From Lingula anatina (Eukaryota; Brachiopoda; Lingulata; Lingulida; Lingulidae), in NCBI RefSeq assembly GCF_001039355.2, contig NW_019775358.1, positions 341,008-405,007 of the forward strand: DNA of 64,000 bases. Reading direction: 5' to 3'. The notes beneath the pieces are model-generated. The model saw only the letters and a program-made list of their open reading frames with translations. It had not been told where the DNA came from and made no database searches. Every line of letters starts with the position of its first letter. Within the stretch, counting starts at the first letter, position 1. This document shows, one piece after another, positions 23,224-47,694 of the stretch. The translations under genes were made by a program, and so were the position numbers.

Positions 23224-24719
23224 GGCAATATTAAGAGATATGTGTTCTTTATGATACCACCTTTTTTAAAATGATTCTTTTTGATGATGTGGCCTTCTTG
23301 ATTTAAAAATCAAGAAGGCCACATCAAAAAGAATCCTATAATTTATAAAAAGATATGTTGCGCATCGTGTGTCTATCTATAATCAAAGTTGAAAACCTGA
23401 CAAGTCTAGGTTTTGGAATTTAGTATGGATTATGATGGTTGTTTATATAACTGTCACGCTGCGAGACATGTCAGTTTCTTCTGAGTTTCTATCACTGACA
23501 ATAGCTTAGAATTTTTTACCTTAGCTTTGGGATAAACGAACCATCGTTCAGACACAGTTAAAGAAAAAACAGTTAAGATACCACCTTTGAAATCAAGTAG
23601 GCCACATCAAAAACCATATTATGTATAAAAATGTCTGTTGCAAATAGTGTGTCTATCTATAATTAAAGTGCCGAGTGCACGTGCCGAATGAACGCAATAT
23701 GTGGCAGATGTATCTCAGATAATTTCTCTGTACAGTCTGGCATTGATTAATACGCCTGTTATTACTTTTCTCCTAAATTTTCTTCTTCCAATAACAACCA
23801 TTTTTAAAGTATGGGTTCGGCATTAGGAATTTATTAAACGTTATTTATTGCGTCTTTAATTCATGAGGTTGTCGTATTTTGAAATATCTTAAGACCTACC
23901 TGTATTACCGATCATGTGTTAAAGTGATTAATTGTCACCATAAGATATTATAAAAACTAAAAATTATATCTTATTCATTAATAATATTGTTTTATTAGAA
24001 TAAGCTTTAAAAATTTTTTTTTTAATTATATTGTTTTTTTTTTTCCTTTTTGGCCGGCCTAAACATAACGTATCCTGGGACAGCCACCTTTCGTCTGATG
24101 GTGTTACCATTTCGTTAAAGGAGGAGAAAAACGTCCAATGACAACCATTTATAAAGTAGGGGTTCGGCATAAGGAATTTATTAAACGTTATTTATTTCGT
24201 CTTTAATTCATGAGGTTGTCGTATTTTGAAATATCTTAAGACATACCCGTATTACCGATCATGTGTTAAAGTGATTAATTGTCACCATAAGATATTATAA
24301 AATTATATTTTATTTATTAATAATATTGTTTTATTAGAATAAGCTTTAAAATTGTTTTTGTTTAATTCTATTATTTTTTTTCGTCTGATGGTGTTATCAT
24401 TTCGTTAAAGGAGGAGAAAAACGCATTGTGCTACTGCAACCTCCTATGAGATTTAGATAAATCGTCTATTTGCGTCTTTGTTTTGCAGAAATATATTTTT
24501 CTTTTGTCTAAGACATGAACTGGAAAACAAGTTAAGACCTTTCATTTACCCTTTTGCCTTTTGCTCTTTCACGCGGCAATTACATCAAAATCGTGAAGCT
24601 GCACAACATATCTCAACACTAAAATTAAAGTGTACAAGCGCGCGAGAGAGAAAGACTTACCTTTCCATGGCCGTGCAAATAATCAGCAAAACAAAACCAA
24701 GTGTTGCGGTTGGTGCCAT
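19742..24719 (-). CDS. Secreted cysteine-rich Kunitz protein, gene B (first exon frameshifted)
   Basis: Exons: 24661-24719 (signal peptide, gtaagt donor), 22556-22573 (microexon), 21636-21707, 21258-21341, 21037-21127 and 19742-19908 (stop TAA). Exons 2-6 join in frame in the same phases as gene A. Three cysteine-module exons carry CPPGQRCV, CPVGSKCV and CPKGETYV, the last with a Cys-to-Tyr change. The Kunitz domain keeps all six cysteines at canonical spacing with RQCELFIYKGC and GN-x-PFFRTLEDC. P1 is Gly, so a classic inhibitory loop is unlikely. The first exon is 59 nt against 60 in the gene-A copies: one base is missing before the donor, so joining it to the microexon would shift the frame. 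Either it is a dead promoter copy, another first exon exists, or this is an assembly error. With all six exons in frame it would encode about 163 residues. Confidence 0.65.
20484..20666 (+). pseudogene. 3' end of a LINE reverse transcriptase
   Basis: The frame reads VLRMDENRVPKVDLRWTPPG, then shifts by one base and continues GRPKTTWRRTVMAELREGD and VSRDRAK. The VLRM...RVPK, RWTPPGK and GRPKTTWRR words are typical of the C-terminus of non-LTR endonuclease/reverse transcriptase polyproteins. It lies in the last intron of gene B and is missing at the matching place in gene A near 3875, so it was inserted after the two genes separated. Confidence 0.6.
22700..23270. other. Gene B intron, no gene seen
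   Basis: I see no coding exon here. An (ATA)n microsatellite occupies about 23180-23222. Confidence 0.5.
23272..23333. repeat. Near-perfect inverted repeat (hairpin)
   Basis: The arms gattctttttgatgatgtgg...ttcttgattt and atcaagaagg...aaagaatc fold with only a few loop bases. A diverged copy of the right arm (aatcaagtaggccacatcaa) is near 23591. It could be the end of a foldback element. The flanks agatatgttgcgcat and gtgtgtctatctataat also recur near 23630. Confidence 0.6.
23820..24425. repeat. Direct duplication of about 345 bp
   Basis: The segment from ttcggcattaggaatttatt through tcgtctgatggtgttaccat to gaggagaaaaacg occurs at about 23816-24130 and again at about 24165-24423. Differences are short indels in A/T runs. 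It is noncoding and lies in the first intron of gene B. Confidence 0.65.
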
Positions 24720-24790
24720 CTTGAGTTTCCTTTTATATCAGTAGGAAGACTATGTTCGTCTGCTTTTTGTGCTGATAACGCTCTTCGCTC

Positions 24791-24802
24791 TATTTATATA
24801 TA
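24791..24802 (-). promoter_or_regulatory. Diverged TATA box for gene B signal exon
   Basis: The minus strand has ggggcgttatatataaata 72-85 nt upstream of the ATG at 24719. This is the same position as the TATA boxes of the gene-A array, with small changes. Confidence 0.5.
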
Positions 24803-25460
24803 ACGCCCCATGGCTTATTCACATGACAGGCTAAGAACCGGATCGGTTGCATCATCACGTGATCTTCTTTTTTTACCTGTTACAGAGCTAGGAGTGCAAT
24901 TCCTCTATTGTTGTCATAATAAAACATGTGGGCGATTAATTTCGTCGCACCTTTTAAAAAACTTGTTTTGACTATTTACAGTATGTACGTGGCCAATAAT
25001 ATCACAAAAAGACATGAACAATAATTGAATTGTGATGACAATAATAGATCATACCTGCAAAACCTGCTACCAAAAAAAAGTACTGCATAAACAAGTTTGA
25101 CTTGAGGAAACATGCGACAAATACATAGTCAGAAGTAGAACCAGGGAGAGGCAGGTGTCTCGATTTCTCACTTAAGCTCCGAGGTACACTTTTTCACCCC
25201 ACTGCCTTTACAAACAGTGCAAAAATCGAAATTTGAAAAAACCAAGCTACCTCTTTGCTTTGCATTTTAAAGTAAAATACCATTCGTCCACTTCTTCATA
25301 TTAAACAGTGTAAAATCGCATACCCCACCTTCCCTTGAGTCAAGTCCTGGACCTGCCAGTTGTATGCAGGGCTGCCTTATCCTATCGTACTGAATAATGG
25401 AGGCAAAGGCGATCTTCACTTGGATCCTCAACTCTTTATTTGTTCATTTATTAATCTTTT

Positions 25461-25491
<31 letters not shown>

Positions 25492-25929
25492 TTTGTTGTC
25501 AACTGTAAACACTGAACTAAGCAGTTGTTTTCTAATATCTATAAGATTACTAGAAAACCTCTAGATATTAGGACGAAGGGATCGAATCAGAACACCGGAT
25601 AGATTTTCATTTTTTTAATGTCCTTTCATTATTCATTTTTGCTCGATTGATATCTAAATTTATGATAAACTTCTCTTGCCTTAATAGGGTGTTTTACTGG
25701 TGCGAGCAATCCAATTTTTATCTCGTTTTAGACAGTCTCCATTATTGCTAATTATTAATTTCTTTTATAACCCGTTCCATTTCTTTTAAACCACACACCA
25801 AAACACACACCTAGCACGAGATCTATTTTTGAATTTAGTTCGGTTCATGTTATAATACAGCTCCGAAAACTTGATTTGTGTTTTTTTCTTCTAAATGAAA
25901 CGTCGCGACTGGGCGGTGTCATATGTACA

Positions 25930-26700
25930 CGTAGGTTCATCTTTGATCTTTCAAAACTTGTTCCTGGGGTGCACCCAGGCAGTGTCCTTGGGCCAGTTTT
26001 GTTTTGCATTTATACCCTGCCACTTGGTGCAGTCTTACGTCATTACAAACTTGGATACCCCATGTACGCTGATGAAGCTTAGATCTATACTTGCTGTGAC
26101 ATACAATATCCTAAACTGTCTAGGGATAAAATTATCAACTGTGTGGCTGATATTCGCGCCTGGCTCATCAGCAACAAATTGAAAATAATGACGGAAAGAC
26201 TGAGATTTTATTAACCACGCAACCTCCTAGCAAGCAATTTGCACAGAATCTATAACTTGAATTACCAGTAGACACCAGTGGTGTGGACACACTAACGCAC
26301 GTGAAAAACCTGGGTGTCTACTTTGATTCCACTGTATGCAGGTGCTATTAGAAACTACTTGGATCAATCTTCTGCAGCAACAGTTATTCATGCGATGATT
26401 ACCTCTCGTTTAGACTACTGCAACTCTTTATGGCTGTACTGAAGAACGAATAAAAATCTGCGGCGAATTCAAAATATTTCAGCTCGTCTTTTAACCCACA
26501 CAGCCAGGGAGGCTCATATCAAACCCATTTTAAAGCAGTTGCATTGGCTTTCTGTTAGAGCATGCATCTTATTGAAAATTTTAACTTTTATGGATGCAAT
26601 TCATTTACCAATACGCACCCCCATACCTACAAAAACTAGTTCATTATGCACCAAAATTTAGTTTAAGACCATTTGACCAGTTTTTGCTCATGCTCTTTGG
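25930..26700 (+). pseudogene. LINE (CR1/L2-like) 3' part, most complete copy
   Basis: Encoded pieces in order: PGSVLGPVLFCIYTLPLG, a YADEA site where YADDT is expected, WLISNKLK, KTEILL, VKNLGVYFDS, SRLDYCNSLW, RRIQNISARLLTHTAR and HIKPILKQLHW. These are consecutive motifs of a CR1/L2-type reverse transcriptase C-terminus. Several frameshifts and stops break it. It shows what the array copies lost when the TIR element replaced the KTEILL-DYCNSL region. Confidence 0.7.
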
Positions 26701-26739
26701 CCCACTTCTGACAGTTCCTGAAAATTTTATTTGACTTAC

Positions 26740-27229
26740 ACTTTACTAATTGCAGATAACAATTAAATAAAACGGAGTAAAAGGATAGGGAGATATTGAG
26801 TGCAAGTTAAATTTATTTAAGAGTCAACAAGTGTAGAAATTGTTCTCGTAGTAGAAAAAGATGGAACATATCAAAGTCACATATAGTTTGATTTGATTGG
26901 TTAATTTCTCAATAGATTTGAAAGTTTCGGACACGTGTAAAACACATGTAAACTAAGGATGGATAAGGTCCAAGAATGAGTAATTCAAATGATATTTTAG
27001 ATATCTTTAATTGAAAACAAGTCTCTTAGAAATTACCTAATAAGGAAATGTTAAATGGTGGTTTGCACTATGAGAACTTGTAATCACACAAGGACAATGG
27101 ATAGAAAGCAAGTAAACGCATGATCAGTACGGAAAAATAGAGTTTAAATATCTGTGAAGTAGTGTGAAAATTTAGTCAGTGAATAAACGTTTGAAAGCTC
27201 CAGAAGCGTTGTTATTCTTCACTATACCA
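26740..27229. other. No gene or recognised repeat
   Basis: AT-rich sequence with no exon or familiar element that I can recognise. Confidence 0.4.
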
Positions 27230-29750
27230 AGATGGACAAATAATTTCGTCGCACCTTAAAATTTGTTTTGACTATTTGCAATATGCACATGGCCAATAAT
27301 ACCACAAATTTAAAAAACGTGTAGGAAAGGACATCATGTACCATTGTTCGCTGATCTTAATGTTACTCACGCGTCAGTGTGTAAGAGATAAACAAGTACA
27401 ATGCAATATATATAGGAAACCAACTGAGAAAATTCGTGTACTGATATATGCTACGCACGAGACATTTGTTTATTCAAAATTAAATACGCGCCGTTCCACT
27501 TACATAACCTTGTGCATAGCACATCTTTATCAAATTGATCTGTCACTTGATAAATGTGTCATTCATTCATTGTCACTTATTCATTTATTTCATTGTAATG
27601 TGAAAAAAAGCACCAGAAGCCCTTTGGCCTTACAAGATACAATGTACTCGGAAAGTAGACAACCTACCGGGGAAGGATTTGTTTTTGTCTTAAATCAAAA
27701 ATCTTAACTTCGTTCATTCTTAGACACAAAATACACATTTTTCATATGACACTAAGATACATCAATTTCTACTGTTCTTTATTACATGAATGATTGCTCC
27801 AACACAACGTGAAGGGAAAAAGTGTAAATACCAGTAAATACATGTAGGATTTCCCACTGCTGATTATTTCTCACATGTACTGGTAAGTTCACTTTAATTT
27901 GCCATGCCTACACCGTTAAATGTTATCCTGCTGAGTATATTTCCATCCAAAATACATGGGCTCGTATAAAATATAAGCCATAAAATAAACCACCTACTGA
28001 TCTGAGCTAGGGCGGGAAAGTTCATTCTGAAGTTGGGATTTCAGGCCCGTATCCGCAAGGGGGGGGGGGGTCGGGAATTCGAAAGAACCGCCCTTTTTGC
28101 CAGAAAAAGTTCCTTCTGGTTAAGATTTTATCTAGGGACATGAAGTTTTTTATGGTAAATAATAATAATAATATGTATTTGTTTGCAAATTAAAAAGTTG
28201 GATTTTACAATAAAAAAGCAAATAGACATGAGATGCACAGTCTTAAAATATACTTGTAAGTGTTAAAATGATTCGATATACATTAAAAGTTCATAAAAAC
28301 CTCAGTTCTTAAAATTTGATAAAGCCCATGGGATAAAAGTTTTTAACGATCGTACAGTTCTCAATTTTGGCACAGTGTACTTATAAGCCCGGTGCAAAGT
28401 ATAGGAACTTCCATTTATCTCTGGGAGCAAATGATGGATTTTGTGACCTTCAGAACACATGTTATGCAATAATGTTTTAGATAGTTCATCTCTTCTACAA
28501 GCAAGAGTGATAAGTTTACATGTTTCAAGTGCCCCATTGTAGGGCAGCTGTGGGAATATAATCTTACATGCTCTAATCTGGATGGATTCAATTTTATCAA
28601 CTTGTTGTTGTGTGAGACCTGGGTGCCACACCTGACATGCATATTCTAATGTAGGTCTGATTACTGATGAGTAAAAGCTTACAAGTTCATTGGTTGGAAC
28701 ACCCGCTCTTTTCAGAAGCTTAAGATTGTGTAGCCTTTTACTTGCTTTTTTACAAATATCACAGACGTGATCTTCCCAGCTAAAATCACTACTGATCCTA
28801 ACCCCTAAGAAGACAGCAGACCCCACTCTCTCAATCCTTTGATTATCTACTAGTAAGGGTGTAGTTTTGTGTCCTTTTTTGGGAAATCAAATATGATCTC
28901 TTTGGTCTTGGTAGTATTTATTGTTAGTTTATTAGCATGGGACCAGAGAGTGAGTTCTGTTGTTGCATCAGGGAGATTGCTCGGCAGTTTGGTATTCCCG
29001 TAGCTTAGAATTGTGGTGTCATCTACATATTTGAATGTGTCACATTTGGTGCTCAGATCGTTAATCATAATGACAAATAAAACTGGACCAAGTTTTGTGC
29101 CTTGTGGTACACCAGCATTAATGCGTTGCCAGGTCCACTTTTTCAAAAAAAAAAAAAAAAAAACTTTTGAAATTGCTGGCTACAGACCTAGATTTGCTGT
29201 GCTTTTTTGCATTTCGGCATATGATAATGATTACAAGTGTTCAGTGGGTCCTAGGTAGCATGTAAGACCAGATACTAAGGTATGTATGAGAGTTCTGAGA
29301 CCGCGCCATCGCCATGCCATGTAGGCGATCTTAATTCAACAAAGGCAAAAGACAAGAATGATTGAGGTACAATTCAAGAAATCCCTTAGCTTCTGATATC
29401 CAAAAGTGGAGACTTGCCTATTGCTATTAAACATAAAATATGCTTCAAAAATTCTCAACAAATTGTAGCGAACACATCAACAGTACAGTCTTGCCAGCTG
29501 CCCTTTAAATACGGTTCTAAAGGTGTTTAGTCTCACTGTCTGATCGGCTAGTTATTTTTGTTTATGCCGGAATTGAGTCTTGTTAAAACCTAATGTCGTA
29601 ATACTGTCTAAGAACAACTTGAGAGCATGATCTTGTGAAATAAGGCAAATATTTCCTTTTTTAAGATAATTAAAACACAAAAGTTTAAAAATTCTCTATT
29701 TGTGTAACTATCACTTCAATCCACATAAGCTTTATTTGTTAAATGTTGAC
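27230..29750. repeat. Dispersed noncoding block, copy III, split by a LINE
   Basis: Landmarks in the same order as copy I: tttcgtcgcaccttaaa (27247), gtacaatgcaa (27398), the cataaccttgtgcatagc string (27503), acttgataaatgtgtcattc, the ctgatctgagctaggg segment (28000), then after a LINE insertion aattgctggctacag (29170), gggtcctaggtagca and a final ccacataagctttatttgtt. The block ends directly against the CFAP91 promoter. The open frame at 27336-27707 is not conserved in copy I. Confidence 0.6.
28160..29136 (-). pseudogene. 5'-truncated LINE reverse transcriptase inserted in block copy III
   Basis: The minus-strand frame starts near 29130 with AGVPQGTKLGPVLFVIMIND, then FKYVDDTTI (active-site VDD) and LTINTTKTKEI. 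A one-base break near 28850-28826 shifts into FLGVRISSDFSWEDH, SFYSSVIRPTLEYACQVWHP and IESIQIRACKIIF. These are palm and C-terminal motifs of a CR1-like non-LTR element. The 3' end runs into an ATT-rich tail (atattattattattt on the minus strand, about 28157-28172). The 5' junction at about 29136 abuts block sequence and an A-run. Confidence 0.75.
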
Positions 29751-29800
29751 GTAAACCATCAGAAATCTCGCGAGATTACGCCGGTTGCTATTGACAACAA
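29750..29800 (+). promoter_or_regulatory. Likely CFAP91 promoter: CGCG palindrome and X-box-like site
   Basis: The tctcgcgaga palindrome (29766-29775) is a known core-promoter element in animals. It is followed by gttgctattgacaac (29784-29798), which resembles the imperfect-palindrome X-box bound by RFX factors. A gtaaac forkhead core starts at 29751. RFX and FOXJ1 control ciliary genes, so the combination fits CFAP91. The sites lie 110-160 bp upstream of the ATG. Function is inferred. Confidence 0.5.
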
Positions 29801-29909
29801 CAAAGGCTGGCAAATGGCTGCCATTGAAGGAGTAAAACCAATGCGATCGGGATTATAAAGTAATTTTATAAGTATTTGCCTCCTAGTTATATATATTTAA
29901 AGAAGAAAA

Positions 29910-38459
<8,550 letters not shown>

Positions 38460-38542
38460 AAGGAATAGGACTTCAAGTGATTGCAGTTAAAGGAATCATT
38501 CACATTTGCTTGGAACTGTCTGTGATAAATATGGAAAATTGG

Positions 38543-38548
38543 GAATAA
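38543..38548 (+). terminator. CFAP91 polyadenylation signal candidates
   Basis: AATAAA at 38543 lies 84 nt after the stop, and another at about 39072 would give a longer 3' UTR. Either fits. The second leaves about 160 bp before the PKNOX signal on the other strand. Confidence 0.45.
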
Positions 38549-39238
38549 AATTAAAATAGATTCAGTCCTCAAGCTGCTCAACCTTTACCATGCCAGATTG
38601 CATTAGAAATATCCGTCCAAGCAAGAAAGGTTTTATAATGTTTCTACAGTTATTGATATGTTACCTGGAAGTATTTGGAATTGTGACCTACAAGGTTAAC
38701 CACAGGAATAACTGGAAGAGTTTAAGCACATGTTCTCCCTTAAAAAGAAAGCTATTTTTTTTACTTGATATAACTCAATAACAATACTGCTTCAGTTTTG
38801 ATTGTATTCAAAATGATAACATAGAAATATGCCAGAACAGGACATTTCAGGAACTCTACTTCAAGTAACATTAATTTTTTGCTGTACACATTTGATGGGG
38901 TCAAATGGAATTATATTATTGCTTTTATGAAGACTTTCACATTTCATTTGAAATATGTGAAAAAAAAAATAATAACCGTCCTTGTTACATGTACAGCTGG
39001 TCTAAGTCTGTATATATATGTATGCATTTTAATCATTGTGAATTGTATATTCCCATTGTCCATTTAAATATAATAAAATAATGTCAGAATAATTTGGTCT
39101 TCCTTCATTTCAAAATACAAGATATATTCATCGTTTTACCACAACTTTGCTTAATTCACTTGTCCAAATTACAATCACCATGTACCATTAAAAAACAAGA
39201 TAGTAACACAACATTTTGAAAAGGTTTTAATTAATGCA

Positions 39239-42061
39239 TTTATTGAAGTGTCCTTTTTTCTTTCAAGTAAAAGGATGGTATAAAACATTTTATATTTCTT
39301 TTATATGAAAAAATATCTCTATAACAGCTCTTCAAAAAAAAAAAAATGCCCCACAAGCACTGGATAATATACAGACCAATTTGCTGCCCCCCTGGAAGAT
39401 TGCCTCGGCATAATATTTAACTACTACCTACCACTACTTCAATACACAAGGCCTCATAAAAATGGTATTTAATGATAGTTTGTTATACCACATTAAGGCT
39501 TTCAATGCTAAACTCCCTATCACAACTCATTTCCCTTTTTTTTTATTTTGACCATTTCTGTAAGGTTCCATTCACAACAGTGGACTAACACATCCACGGA
39601 TCAAATATGGCCGACCCACTTAAATGCTTGTTGCACAATTCTGAAAAATCTATTCAGTGTCTCCTAGAGGATTTTGCGGCAAGCTTTTCAGTTGATCAGC
39701 AGTTCTGTTGGACCACCGTTTTGAATGCGGTCTTAGTTGACTGGTTAAATGCTCAAGGTTTGACCCTGTCATCAGCTCATCACCCGAGTTTCAGATGCCC
39801 CTGGAAATGCACTCCTGCTATCAGCATGCCTGTGTTGTGTCTGGTATCCACAGCATGCTGACAGAAGAAAAGTGACCTCTGAAACTCAGGGGTGCAGCTC
39901 TTGAGTCTCACCTTTAAGCTGTTTTGGAATTTTTGAAAGGGAAACCTATCTGGTATGAAAAGACATTAGTGCTATTAACATAAACTGGTTTGGTATAAAT
40001 GCAATAAATTACTCTAAAATCTACATCATGCAAACAGGCTACACAAGTTACATTTTCACATGAAAAAAAATATTTAAAATGAGATTTAAGAGCTGTAAAT
40101 CAAAACGGTAAACAAAGTAAATGGTGTTCTGAAACCACAAAACAAATAAACAATACAGACACAATCTTCCCACCCTGTCTATATAATACTGATCAATGAG
40201 CCTGGGATCTATCCCACCTTGCCCATATTGTAGGATTACAGCAAGGTCCAACAGAAATTCCACCTGTGACTCAACAATCTGGTACAGATGGGATAATGGT
40301 AAACTGAGAAATCTTTAAGTAATAACTGCTAACAAAATAGTTCTACTCGATATCCAGCCTAATTAACACTGAAGCAGTTTGTGCCATCACCCCTTCTGCA
40401 CGGAGTCCCCATTGCGCTTCAGACATTTAAAAAAAATGTGAAGTCTAAGGTCATTTATATATTTTTGTCCATTATATTTTTATCTTGAAAATTAATCCCC
40501 TTTTCATACCATTGTAGTTACATAGCAGGCTTGTCTTTCACTGCCAACTGGCAAAATAAATTTCTCCATCCCAGACTAATAATGTATGATCAGCTTCTGT
40601 TTACCAAAATATCAAAACCTAAAACAATGCAAAGTACTATTACATAATTAAGAATACAAAAGCTCCCTTTTTCACTAAGGGCCTCAATACACCCTATAAC
40701 TGATTAAACAAACAAAAATGAACCCCCTCACTTTATAATCCACCATGTAGTTAAAAAAAGATTATAAAATTGTGACCACCCCATTTCGCATATCAAATAA
40801 TGATTTCCTCTGAGTTTTTAGCATCAACTCTCCGATTCACAATTCATTTAACCATGCACCAACAGATGCGTCTTCATATTACTTTTCCTTCTGAAAACCA
40901 GTGTTAAATTAAGTTTAGACTTGTAGCACCTATGAAGTTTGAAGCTTTGACGTGAGATTGGTTAAAGTTGCCTTTGGTAATCTATTCAGTACAGCTGGTC
41001 TTCTTTGGGAACACTAAGAACAGTGTATAGTGGTTGAAACATAGGTCGCATTCACAGCAGCAGACTAACTAGTTCGCTGATCAAATACAGCGACCACCCT
41101 AAAAACCCCTTATCCCCTAATAGGCACTGTATATATTCCCTGCGGGGATTATGCAACAAGTATTCAAGTGGGTCAGCCATATTCGATCCCCTGACTAGTT
41201 AGTATGCCTTTGTAAATGCAGCCATATTCATCTTAAGCTAGTTTACAACCTTTCTGCTGAGCACCATTGTGATGGTTTTAAGCTGGAAGATGACCAGCAT
41301 TAAAGAACTAAAACAGGTCTATACGTATATATAATTTACAGTTTTTCTACCTCTAAATATATTTGCACACTGCAACTCTCAATGTCACAATTCTAACGTG
41401 TGCTGTGACACAAATCTACATGTAGCAGTGGGTCTTTTTTGATTCATCCACTTCTTTCATACAAACACTATACATTGCATAGACTGATGTGGTGGGATCC
41501 GAGGTACCGATGACATCCAGGTGATTTTGTTAAAAACCTCTAATTTCCAGGAAATATTTCACAGATGCAGATTACCGTCATACAACATGATCCTTGCACA
41601 GAGTATCACATGATTTTACAACCCAGTATATACTGTTTGCTTTACAATATTCCTTCTCCAATTCTGTCCATAGGCAAGATGACCTAGTATACAACACATG
41701 AAAATCTTTGTCTCAGTACAATTTTCTTCCTCTCCCACTTACTAAAGAATTCTAGTTCTTAGGTTCATAGGCACTAAAGCCAGATACCAAATAATTCTTC
41801 CTTACTTGGTCACCTCCTCAAGAAAGCCTTTAGATGACCCACTAGGTCCCAATGAACATTGAGCACTATTATCTACCTTCCAAATCTTTCAAAGGCACAA
41901 ATTCATCTTCACTGAAGATTTTATCTTTTCAAATCACAGTCATCCATATAAATGTCTTCCAACATTACATCCAACATGTCTTGTGTTATTCTCTGGTTTT
42001 TCAGGTATTTATTATAACCAGGTATCACCCATATCTTTTTCCCCCAACTTCATTTTCCTCC
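39239..42061 (-). other. Presumed PKNOX 3' UTR
   Basis: From the PKNOX stop (42062) to an AATAAA on the minus strand at 39239-39244 there is no exon, repeat or conserved frame. The stretch is AT-rich and continuous, as expected for a long 3' UTR. The small plus-strand frame at 39607-39861 shows no family motif. The exact polyadenylation site is inferred. Confidence 0.5.
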
Positions 42062-47662
<5,601 letters not shown>

Positions 47663-47692
47663 TTACGGGCAAGGGACCTCCACCTGGGCCAT
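47663..47692 (-). other. Upstream ORF ending at the PKNOX start
   Basis: Immediately after the acceptor (ttccag then tt) the first ATG opens a nine-codon frame, MAQVEVPCP, ending in TAA. The next codon is ATG ATG of the long PKNOX frame, in the same register with no spacer. PKNOX proteins begin MM in vertebrates too, which supports the second ATG. The short frame could reduce initiation, or the TAA could be an allele or sequencing change extending the protein by ten residues. Confidence 0.6.
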
Positions 47693-47694
47693 AA

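Larger units (their letters stand above)
24580..26700. repeat. Diverged single array unit upstream of gene B
   Basis: It carries the signal exon and promoter (24661-24800), then the unit head (about 25195-25930), then the LINE fragment (25930-26700), in the same circular order as the gene-A array. It differs in lacking the TIR element and in keeping the LINE sequence that the element replaced there. A (TTTA)n microsatellite lies at about 25455-25495. Confidence 0.65.

Noticed and set aside
27336-27707. 123-codon plus-strand open frame
   Set aside because: It lies in block copy III. The matching stretch of copy I (about 790-1440) is broken by stops, so it is a chance frame.
39607-39861. 84-codon plus-strand frame with a Met start
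   Set aside because: It lies in the presumed PKNOX 3' UTR on the opposite strand, and no motif or splice context supports it.
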